The position numbers were made by a program, and so were the translations under genes. Shown one piece after another: positions 1-6,700 of a stretch of DNA of 8,599 nucleotides. Within the stretch, counting starts at the first letter, position 1, and every line of letters begins with the position of its first letter. Source of the DNA: Akkermansiaceae bacterium (GTDB lineage Bacteria > Verrucomicrobiota > Verrucomicrobiia > Verrucomicrobiales > Akkermansiaceae). The notes beneath the pieces are model-generated. The model worked only from the letters and a program-made list of their open reading frames with translations. It was not told where the DNA came from and made no database searches. The stretch covers positions 1 to 8,599 of the forward strand of contig JALZUI010000166.1 of assembly GCA_023301545.1 (NCBI GenBank), given 5' to 3'.

Positions 1-110
1 CCAATGATCATGTAGAGACGATTCGCGAGTTCGTCTAAGTTCTCATGCCCATAAAGCGCAGCGAGGCGCTTTTTCATGTTATTAAAGGTGCGGCGACGGA
101 GGAGTTTCAT
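1..110 (-). CDS. Partial CDS (5' end only), possible GH13-type sugar phosphorylase or glycosidase
   Basis: The reading frame opens with ATG at 110 and stays open to the left edge (36 codons visible). The start overlaps the glycosyltransferase stop as ATGA at 107-110, a typical sign of translational coupling. A second in-frame ATG lies at 77. After a basic N-terminus, the peptide contains RLAALYGHENLDELANRLYM (residues 15-34). An 'RL..LYG.E' segment of this kind occurs near the N-terminus of GH13 sucrose- and glucosylglycerate-phosphorylase-like proteins as I remember them. No catalytic residues are in view, so the family call is weak. The coupled glycosyltransferase fits a carbohydrate enzyme. 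I am fairly sure it is a gene and unsure of its function. Confidence 0.5.
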   Translation of the reverse strand, partial: MKLLRRRTFNNMKKRLAALYGHENLDELANRLYMII

Positions 111-1354
111 ACGGTATGGGGGAATAAAGAGGTTAAAGCCGTGCGCAGAGCTTCATAGCCATAATGCGTACGGGCAAGTTCATAATTTGTCTCCACCATC
201 TGCTTTTGCAGTTCTGGATGGTCGAGAAGGTACTGTACCGCCGCTACATTTTCATGCGTCACATAACCGTCCATCTCGATCAATTGAAACCCCTTAGGCT
301 TAATATCCTGAATATAGACTGAGTAGCGGTTAATGAGAACAGGCTTCTTAAAGTAAAAGGCCTCTAATAGGGCGTTTCCAAAACCCTCGTAGAGCGATGG
401 GTAAGTAACGAGGTCCGCATGTGGATAAATGTCCCAAAGCGTGTACATTTTTTGGCCCTCATGATTATATTGTCGGTGCTCGGAAACGCGATCACCGATG
501 ATTCGAAGATCCACCCCCTCATCGGATGCCAGTTTCTCCAACATGCTTTGGTACTCGTAGCCCTCATCTCCCGCGTTGTGCGAAATGATCAATTTGAGCT
601 TCGGGTTGTTAAGCATCGCGATAAGCTTAATCGCATGCTCAATCCCTTTACGTGGAACAATCCGCGTGGGCTGAAGCACAAAAATATCATCAGGGGCCAA
701 CCCTAATTCTTCTCGCACGTCAGCGCTCCACGTGTCAATTGCTGGAGGAGGCTCACTATCGAACTTGAAGACATTAGGTACCAAGGAGGAGCTCACTCCC
801 TTACGAAGCGATAGTTGCTCTTGCCCCTGCTGATTAATGCAAGCGTGCCTAAGATTTGGCAAGCGAGGAGGGAAAGCCGTATCTAATAGGTCGGGAATAG
901 CATTAACGGAAAACCGCTGTCGCTCCCAATAGAAATCGTGGTGATGAGCCACTGCGGGCATATTTGTCTCTGCTAAAAACTCTGTAATCGCCTTTCCTAG
1001 AGGGATATTAACAGGAATTGTCAGTGCATTTTCTGGAACTAGGCAATCGATCTCAAACTTGTCAACGAAGCGCTTAAGAGTTGATTTCAGATAATTAGTC
1101 ACCTCATTGATCCGCTCGCTCACAATCGCGGCTCGTTGATTACATCCCCATACCCGCTCAGCAATCCATTCTATTTCCGGATGCCCAAAGAAAGCCTCTG
1201 GGATGCACATCGAAGTAGCTGGAGGCCTGTCCGATAGCCCACTATACCAATAAATCGAATGCCCTTGAGATTCTAAAACCTCTGCCCATTTAAGCGTTTC
1301 TAATGAAACTCCATCCGTTCCAGAAAAACGCGTGGAAACAAAGCCTATATTCAT
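107..1354 (-). CDS. Glycosyltransferase family 4 (GT-B fold) protein
   Basis: The product is 415 residues, full length for a GT4 enzyme, and is probably cytosolic because no signal peptide or membrane segment is seen. It begins MNIGFVSTRFSGTDGVSLE, the usual first beta strand and glycine loop of a GT-B N-domain. A His/aromatic motif, AHHHDFYWERQRF, lies at 136-148. The C-domain has LQPTRIVPRKGI at 227-238, whose R231 and K236 sit where family members bind the nucleotide-sugar phosphates. It also has YEGFGNALLEA at 322-332, giving the E-x7-E pair E323 and E331. Donor and acceptor cannot be read from sequence. The HHHDFYWER-type motif and the coupled possible GH13 gene suggest a small soluble glycoside such as a glucosyl- or mannosylglycerate compound, but LPS or glycoprotein glycosylation is also possible. 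The start ATG follows TTTAAGGT directly, so its purine-rich element is unusually close. Confidence 0.9.
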   Translation of the reverse strand: MNIGFVSTRFSGTDGVSLETLKWAEVLESQGHSIYWYSGLSDRPPATSMCIPEAFFGHPEIEWIAERVWGCNQRAAIVSERINEVTNYLKSTLKRFVDKFEIDCLVPENALTIPVNIPLGKAITEFLAETNMPAVAHHHDFYWERQRFSVNAIPDLLDTAFPPRLPNLRHACINQQGQEQLSLRKGVSSSLVPNVFKFDSEPPPAIDTWSADVREELGLAPDDIFVLQPTRIVPRKGIEHAIKLIAMLNNPKLKLIISHNAGDEGYEYQSMLEKLASDEGVDLRIIGDRVSEHRQYNHEGQKMYTLWDIYPHADLVTYPSLYEGFGNALLEAFYFKKPVLINRYSVYIQDIKPKGFQLIEMDGYVTHENVAAVQYLLDHPELQKQMVETNYELARTHYGYEALRTALTSLFPHTV

Positions 1355-1422
1355 ACCTTAAAGATAGAGCACGCAGAGAGCCAACTCTAGAAAAAAGTTT
1401 TTCCACTCATAATAAGCTAACC

Positions 1423-2904
1423 CTACCTGTAATCAGAAAACGTATCTCTCACCACCTGAGAGAAATTGTCCTTGGGGTTTTCAACCGTCCCTGTAAGCGT
1501 AAAAGGAATCCACACGTACCCACGGTTCGTAGTAGTATTCTCGCCAGTAAGCTTCGGATAATACTCTTTAAGCTTAGAGAGCTTCAACCCCACCTCTAAC
1601 TCGCCTCCTAGCGCGCCGTCTAGCGCTATAGAAAACTCACCTCGGAGAGCCAGCTTAGCTATACTCTCAAAGTTAACATCTTTAAAGTGGTATCCGTCCT
1701 TTGTGACTTCAAGCTTAGCCTTAGATAGCTTGTTAAAGCTAACTGCGGCACTGCTTAACCCACCGATCTCATTATAAATATAGTCGAGAAACGGTAAATA
1801 CTGCATATAAAAGCCTGAATCAGAAGCTTGGAAGTCTGCAGAGATCTTAAATTCATTCGCTTTAGGGTTAATACTGATACTTCCTTTTTTATCCGGATTA
1901 GAACTAATTCTCGCCTCGAATATTCCTTTAAATACCGGATTAATATTTTCAAGTTTAACTTTTTCAATCTGAAGGTCCAGTTCCTGCTCGCCCTCTCCAC
2001 CTTTAACATATTCTCCTGTTAAGATTACTTCTCCAATCTCTCCATCGCCAAAGCTTAGTGACTGGACAGTAATTTTTTGCTGCTCCATTAAAATGACTGC
2101 ATTGTTTAAGAACGGAGGAAACGTACCTGAATTGGTAATCGCCCCGCCTCGGAAAATCATCTGTATTACATTGCCGGATCGATAAGCGAACTTTGATTCC
2201 ACCCCAGAAATTTTAATATGGTCTTTCTTATGGGGGCTATCACCCCAAGCGAAATTCATATTTTCCACATGTAACACTTGGTGCCCAAATGGAAGTTTTA
2301 CCGGCGACAATGGTGATACTTCCGGCAAGAAAGAAGCTTTTGCTACTTTAAGAACCCCAGTTTGAGCTCTGGCGCTCTCTCCTTCAAGCCTCCCCAGCAA
2401 GACTAGCTCAGGCTTTAAAGGAATCTGAATCTCGCTCAATTGTAGTGAGTATTCACTACGTGAGTTAGGCCTAGAATTCGCGGTGAAGTCTCCTATATTA
2501 GCTTGATTAACGCCCACTCGATAGCCCCGGAGAGTTACATCTGCATCCATAGACTCCTCTATCCCTTCATGAACTTTTCCTATCTCGCTCGTATTATTAT
2601 AAGAGAGTGTCTTAAAGAACAATAACCCAGCAATCAGCGCGGCAAGGAGCAACAGACCTATTACAAACCAGAGAAGTAATTTGAGATGAAAGCTTTTCTC
2701 CTCCTCTTCGCTAGACAAGAGTTCGTCGGTAGCGCTTTTATTTTTTCTCACTCTCTTACGGACACGCACCACTTTGGAGCCGTCGTCTTGAACCACAACC
2801 TCCCTTGTTTCTGATTCTCCACTTTGGTCACCGCCCGATTTAGCCCTTGCAACCTTGAGCATGTCCTCTGCGGAATAGCCTTCTATATCATCATGTTCCG
2901 ACAT
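1423..2904 (-). CDS. Single-pass membrane protein with AsmA-like C-terminal region
   Basis: The product is 493 residues and I know no named homologue. Residues 1-70 are charged and probably cytoplasmic, with a very basic patch at 47-56 (RVRKRVRKNK) and an acidic run at 64-69. One strong hydrophobic segment at about 74-97 should anchor it in the inner membrane, leaving about 395 residues in the periplasm. That part alternates short beta strands, and its end resembles the AsmA/TamB C-terminus: LRGEFSIALDGALGGELEVG (420-439), then a gap, then WIPFTLTGTVENPKDNF (465-481). AsmA-like proteins are known for envelope and outer-membrane biogenesis or lipid transfer. The start lies two bases after the secretin stop, with no strong ribosome site (AAGG about 13 bases upstream), so translation is probably coupled to the secretin. 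A job in secretin assembly or outer-membrane maintenance is inference. The gene itself is secure; the fold call is moderate. Confidence 0.75.
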   Translation of the reverse strand: MSEHDDIEGYSAEDMLKVARAKSGGDQSGESETREVVVQDDGSKVVRVRKRVRKNKSATDELLSSEEEEKSFHLKLLLWFVIGLLLLAALIAGLLFFKTLSYNNTSEIGKVHEGIEESMDADVTLRGYRVGVNQANIGDFTANSRPNSRSEYSLQLSEIQIPLKPELVLLGRLEGESARAQTGVLKVAKASFLPEVSPLSPVKLPFGHQVLHVENMNFAWGDSPHKKDHIKISGVESKFAYRSGNVIQMIFRGGAITNSGTFPPFLNNAVILMEQQKITVQSLSFGDGEIGEVILTGEYVKGGEGEQELDLQIEKVKLENINPVFKGIFEARISSNPDKKGSISINPKANEFKISADFQASDSGFYMQYLPFLDYIYNEIGGLSSAAVSFNKLSKAKLEVTKDGYHFKDVNFESIAKLALRGEFSIALDGALGGELEVGLKLSKLKEYYPKLTGENTTTNRGYVWIPFTLTGTVENPKDNFSQVVRDTFSDYR

Positions 2905-2906
2905 TT

Positions 2907-5561
2907 TTATCTAGAAACCTTAATCGACTGCCCCGTAGCGTCAATCACATTAGCAGTAATTGTAATAAGAACATGTTTTTTAATAACTTGGTCTGCGTCA
3001 GTTTGAAACGCCCTACCTAGGATTGGCACTTTACTGAGAATAGGGGTCTCATCTTGAGCTCTAATTGCATTAGCCTCAATAAAACCACCAAGAATCATAG
3101 TGGCTCCATCATAAACGGTCACTCCCGTATTCGCATGAATGGTAGAAAACACAGGCATCAAAATATCATTACTACTCGCTTCAAACAGTGTATTACTCAC
3201 CGTAATCGGCCCAAATGCCAGCTCTGGGTTACCCGTATTAGCAAAAAAAATGAAGTCTGCTACCTCACCATTAGGCAGAGTGGCGAAAATAGGGGTTGTA
3301 ACTGCAATCGAGTTCTCGAGACGAACATCAGTGATCACTCCTGGGATCGGGGAGCCATAATTGATGAACCCATCAAGCTGGCGATACGTGGCGTCTACAT
3401 TTAAATCTACAGTGGCTCCATCAGAGCTTACGGTCGGAATAATATCTAGCTCAACCCCTAAATTTGCAGTTTCAAAAGCGGTGGGATTAGCTGGGGTGAC
3501 AGAAGTAGCCGAATCGCCAAACGATGTACCGAACACTTCAGCCCTAATTAGCCTCAAGAATAAATCAAATGTTAATGTAAACCCTGTGTTAGCTGCCGCT
3601 GCATTAGTTTGGTTTTCGAGATCATCATTATTTCCTGCATTTCCATTTCCATCTGAAATCTCTGGCGGATCGTACTCTGTAGGGTAAATAAATTCTTGAC
3701 CTACTAGCACTTGCGCTTGTTGGCCCGAGCGCGTAACAAAGCTAGGGTTAAGGACGAAGTCTGTTCCTTTTTTCTGGTCTAAGCCACGTAAAAGCGCGCT
3801 AAAGGCGCCCTCATTAACCGTCCCCGCAAGCGACAAAATTCCAGGAGCTCGTTGCACAGTAGCGGTTCGGCCATTCGCAGCTGCGTCACCAAAGGTTGAA
3901 GTTAATCCACCCTGCCCACTCGCAATATCCACAACATCTCCGATACTAGAAATTTGACCAATCGAGCCGTTAGGCCTATTGAGAACACTATCGATTCCTC
4001 CTTGATCTGTAATGACATCACCTGATCGGTTTCCGGAAGTCAGAGGGTTTCCTACAACGCCTTCCAGATCTCCTTGGTTTCCAGCGGATCCACCAGCCAG
4101 GATCGACTCATATATGGTGTTTTCAATCGCGAAATCTACTCCTATTTCATCCGTATTATTTTGCTCGATACTAATGAATTTGACCTCAATTCTCACCGAA
4201 AGCGGTTGCTCTTTGGAAAGCGTATCAATGATATTGCCTATTACTTGATGCTCTGTTTCCGAAGTCTTAACAAGCAGAGTACTAGTAGCGGGAAGGTAGT
4301 GTGCGGTGGCTCCATTTTCAAACTTTATACCGTATCCCTCTAGTACTTCCTGCGCCGTTTTCCTCGCGCCCGCAAATACACTCGGTGCTTTATCTGAGGC
4401 CCCAAACGGGTCATCATTTTTGGCAGGGCTCGAAGGCCCAGTAGTTAGAAAGTCTGATGGGACATTGTAACTTTTATTATAAAGCGTGTCACTAGCAGAG
4501 CCATGAGGCAGAAATTTCACAACTCCATAATCACTCACGTACTTGATGCCTAATAGTTGAGACATGCTCTCTAATACTTTCCCTAGTGGTACATTCGTTA
4601 AGTTTAGATTAAAACGTCTGTATGGCTCTTTGGAGTCTGAGTTGAACTGAGCGATGAATTGAACCCCTTTATCAGCAGGGTTAATAGTAGCGAAGTCGAA
4701 CTCTTTGCTTAAAACCCGAAGTTGCTCCAGAGCCTCGTAGAGATCGAAATCCACGAAATCAACTACCGGAAGAGTGATCGCCTCTAACTTTTGCGCAGTG
4801 AGCGCACTTGACTCATCACGACGACTATTAACTAAAGTCACGAGTTCCAGATTTTGGGCGGCTTCACCACGAGGCGCTCCGATCTCCCACGCGCTATCAA
4901 CCTGACTCATGAGTTCCGCCTTAGTATGATCTCTGGCCGCATCATAATATTCAGATTTAGCCCCCAACACGCGCTCTAGCCCGCGTCTAGCTGCCTTATT
5001 AAATTTATCGATCCTAAGAATCGCGTTATAATGCTTAGAGGCTTCATCGTAACTCCCTAGATTGTAAGCTCCCTCCGCTACGTAAAGCAATTGTCGCACT
5101 GCATCTACGTTTTTACTATGCTCTTTCGTTAAGGCTGGATTTGTTCTAATCGGGTCGTCTAAATATTCTAACTGACGCTTTGCGTACGAGTTGTCCGGAG
5201 CATAGACAAGAGAGTCTGTAAGGATTTCACGGGCTTTAGCGCGATCCCCAATTGACGCTAATCTCTTTGCTTCTTGAGCCGCCGCAGTTGCATAGCGCTC
5301 ACCTAATTCTGTACGCAACGCTTTAGATGTAGTTCCCGATGGAGTCTGCGTCAACGCCGCGCGAAAAGTTTCAGTAGCTTTCTTGTAATCACCGGCTCCG
5401 TACGCTAGGTCGCCCTCCTTGAGCATCTCAAAGGCGCTGGCCGCGTCGTTCTGGCGAGTGGCTAGCTCTCGACTATAGGGAGCTTGCCCGTAACTCGAAA
5501 AGAGACTAACGAAAGCAATCAGGCACAACTTCTGCCAAGTATAAAATTTTGAAAAACCCAT
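2907..5561 (-). CDS. Secretin (type II/III secretion or type IV pilus outer-membrane channel family) with N-terminal TPR repeats
   Basis: The product is 884 residues from the ATG at 5561. The frame stays open to a GTG at 5654, but only the ATG puts a proper signal peptide at the N-terminus: FSKFYTWQK, a hydrophobic stretch to about residue 22, then SYGQA for cleavage near 27. Numbering from that ATG, TPR-like repeats lie at about 40-76, 86-124 and 156-195. An STN/N0-type domain follows at about 263-352, an N1-like ring domain at about 400-452 and the secretin beta-domain at about 453-875. The secretin signature is clear near the C-terminus: NTGVTVYDGATMILGGFIE (811-829), then PILSKVPILGRAF (840-852). 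Two Gly/Asn/Asp-rich inserts (about 488-567 and 629-659) interrupt the beta-domain and may form gate or surface loops. Secretins form multimeric outer-membrane channels. The layout recalls Akkermansia Amuc_1098, which is linked to type IV pili. No pilM, pilN, pilO, ATPase or pilin gene is in the window. Confidence 0.9.
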   Translation of the reverse strand: MGFSKFYTWQKLCLIAFVSLFSSYGQAPYSRELATRQNDAASAFEMLKEGDLAYGAGDYKKATETFRAALTQTPSGTTSKALRTELGERYATAAAQEAKRLASIGDRAKAREILTDSLVYAPDNSYAKRQLEYLDDPIRTNPALTKEHSKNVDAVRQLLYVAEGAYNLGSYDEASKHYNAILRIDKFNKAARRGLERVLGAKSEYYDAARDHTKAELMSQVDSAWEIGAPRGEAAQNLELVTLVNSRRDESSALTAQKLEAITLPVVDFVDFDLYEALEQLRVLSKEFDFATINPADKGVQFIAQFNSDSKEPYRRFNLNLTNVPLGKVLESMSQLLGIKYVSDYGVVKFLPHGSASDTLYNKSYNVPSDFLTTGPSSPAKNDDPFGASDKAPSVFAGARKTAQEVLEGYGIKFENGATAHYLPATSTLLVKTSETEHQVIGNIIDTLSKEQPLSVRIEVKFISIEQNNTDEIGVDFAIENTIYESILAGGSAGNQGDLEGVVGNPLTSGNRSGDVITDQGGIDSVLNRPNGSIGQISSIGDVVDIASGQGGLTSTFGDAAANGRTATVQRAPGILSLAGTVNEGAFSALLRGLDQKKGTDFVLNPSFVTRSGQQAQVLVGQEFIYPTEYDPPEISDGNGNAGNNDDLENQTNAAAANTGFTLTFDLFLRLIRAEVFGTSFGDSATSVTPANPTAFETANLGVELDIIPTVSSDGATVDLNVDATYRQLDGFINYGSPIPGVITDVRLENSIAVTTPIFATLPNGEVADFIFFANTGNPELAFGPITVSNTLFEASSNDILMPVFSTIHANTGVTVYDGATMILGGFIEANAIRAQDETPILSKVPILGRAFQTDADQVIKKHVLITITANVIDATGQSIKVSR

Positions 5562-5582
5562 TAATACAGTTATTAGTGTGTA

Positions 5583-5611
5583 TAAATAATTGGGTTTTGA
5601 CTCTAGGTCAC
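5583..5611 (-). promoter_or_regulatory. Weak candidate sigma70-type promoter for the secretin gene
   Basis: On the minus strand GTGACC (5606-5611) is followed after exactly 17 bases by TATTTA (5583-5588). These match the -35 consensus at four positions and the -10 at three. Transcription would begin about 15 bases before the ATG at 5561. The surrounding spacer (5562-5690) is AT-rich and holds no other recognisable feature. This is a suggestion only, and sigma consensus sequences in this lineage may differ. Confidence 0.2.
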
Positions 5612-5690
5612 GTTTAAATTTTGAAATTATCGCTGAATTTCCGCGCCTGCTCACGCATGATGCATTTAAGCCTATTTAAATATGGACTTT

Positions 5691-6668
5691 TTAAGCTACC
5701 ACTCCGCTACAGCTCGAGCCTGCGCCGGCAGTACACCCAAAACAATGCTTGCCCGTTTGAATCGGTAACGCTGTGAAGCGCTCGATATCAACCTCCCATA
5801 CATTCAGCTTGTGATCTACCACATCACTCTCTTTACCGGCATCTTCAAGTTGGAGCTTAAGCTGCTGATTAAAGTCACAGTCGTAGACCTCGCCCATCCA
5901 ACCTACATTGATTGTATTTCGGCACATTAATCCAGTCACTGAGGCAGGGTTAAAGTTATCAATCAGGAGCTGCATGTACTCATCTAACTGCTTATTGCGT
6001 TTCAAATACGAAGCGTAACGAGCTATTGGGATATTGGTAATAGCGAAGAGGTTATTGAACACGATATTAAAAGCGCGCTTGAGCTCGACCTTATAGTCTG
6101 CTTCTAGCTCGGATTGATCTCCAGGCAGGAAGGCTCCATTCGGGTTATACACGAGGTGCAGTTGCAGAGCCTCCTCTTTACCGTAACCTAATTCATTTAA
6201 CATTTGGAGCCCTTCAATACTGGCATCAAAGACACCTTCCCCACGTTGCTCTTCTACGTTCTCTGATGAATAACAAGGTAAGGAAGCCACAACTTCCACC
6301 TGATTATCTGCTAAGAATTGAGCATAATCCTCATAGCCTTCCAGCGTGAGAATTGTCAGGTTACAGCGATCAATGACTTTTTTACCCATCGCTCGTGCTG
6401 AGGTCACAAAGTGCTTAAATTCCGGATTCATTTCAGGAGCTCCGCCGGTAAGATCTACCGTATGAATCGTATCTGCGCTCTCAAGCCATCCTAGAATCTT
6501 ATCGACGGTTTCCCGTGTCATAATTTCCTTACGCCCCGGCCCTGCATTCACATGGCAGTGCACACAGGTCAAATTACACATTTTACCTACATTGACCTGC
6601 AAAATTTCAGGAGTTTTACGAGTAAGGACTTGGGAAAATTGCTCTAGGGTTTTGTCAAAGACATTCAT
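5691..6668 (-). CDS. arsS: Arsenosugar biosynthesis radical SAM protein ArsS
   Basis: The product is 325 residues, the usual length for ArsS. The radical SAM cluster motif CNLTCVHCHVNAGPGR starts at residue 31, giving the CxxxCxxC cysteines C31, C35 and C38. VDLTGGAPEMNP (71-82) matches the SAM-binding glycine motif. The C-terminal DUF3641-type half holds TGLMCRNTINVGWMGEVYDC (245-264) and HCFGCTAGAGSSCSG (308-322), whose cysteines C249, C264, C309, C312 and C320 probably bind a second iron-sulfur cluster. In known systems ArsM methylates arsenic and ArsS adds a 5'-deoxyadenosyl group to dimethylarsenic on the way to arsenosugars. No arsM or other ars gene is visible here. It lies 32 bases after gatB on the same strand, with no terminator seen between them, so co-transcription is likely. 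No ribosome site stands out before the ATG. Confidence 0.92.
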   Translation of the reverse strand: MNVFDKTLEQFSQVLTRKTPEILQVNVGKMCNLTCVHCHVNAGPGRKEIMTRETVDKILGWLESADTIHTVDLTGGAPEMNPEFKHFVTSARAMGKKVIDRCNLTILTLEGYEDYAQFLADNQVEVVASLPCYSSENVEEQRGEGVFDASIEGLQMLNELGYGKEEALQLHLVYNPNGAFLPGDQSELEADYKVELKRAFNIVFNNLFAITNIPIARYASYLKRNKQLDEYMQLLIDNFNPASVTGLMCRNTINVGWMGEVYDCDFNQQLKLQLEDAGKESDVVDHKLNVWEVDIERFTALPIQTGKHCFGCTAGAGSSCSGVVA

Positions 6669-6700
6669 AATTGAAACAGTTGGTTTATCGGTATATCGCC

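Noticed and set aside
1390..1404. A-run/T-run (GAAAAAAGTTTTTC) between the AsmA-like gene and the GT4 gene as a terminator
   Set aside because: The stem is purely A-T with a loop of two to four bases and has no GC-rich part, so it would not form a stable intrinsic terminator.
1303..1599. Plus-strand open frame of 98 codons spanning the GT4 start and the AsmA-like gene end
   Set aside because: It overlaps two well-supported minus-strand genes and has no recognisable motif; its composition reads as an antisense shadow.
3361..3687. Plus-strand open frame of 108 codons inside the secretin gene
   Set aside because: It is antisense to the conserved secretin domain and its low-complexity Ser/Val/Ala composition follows from the opposite strand's codons.
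5672..5683. AT-rich palindrome TATTTAAATA after arsS as a terminator or operator
   Set aside because: It is a short AT-only palindrome of a kind expected by chance in an AT-rich spacer, with no GC stem.
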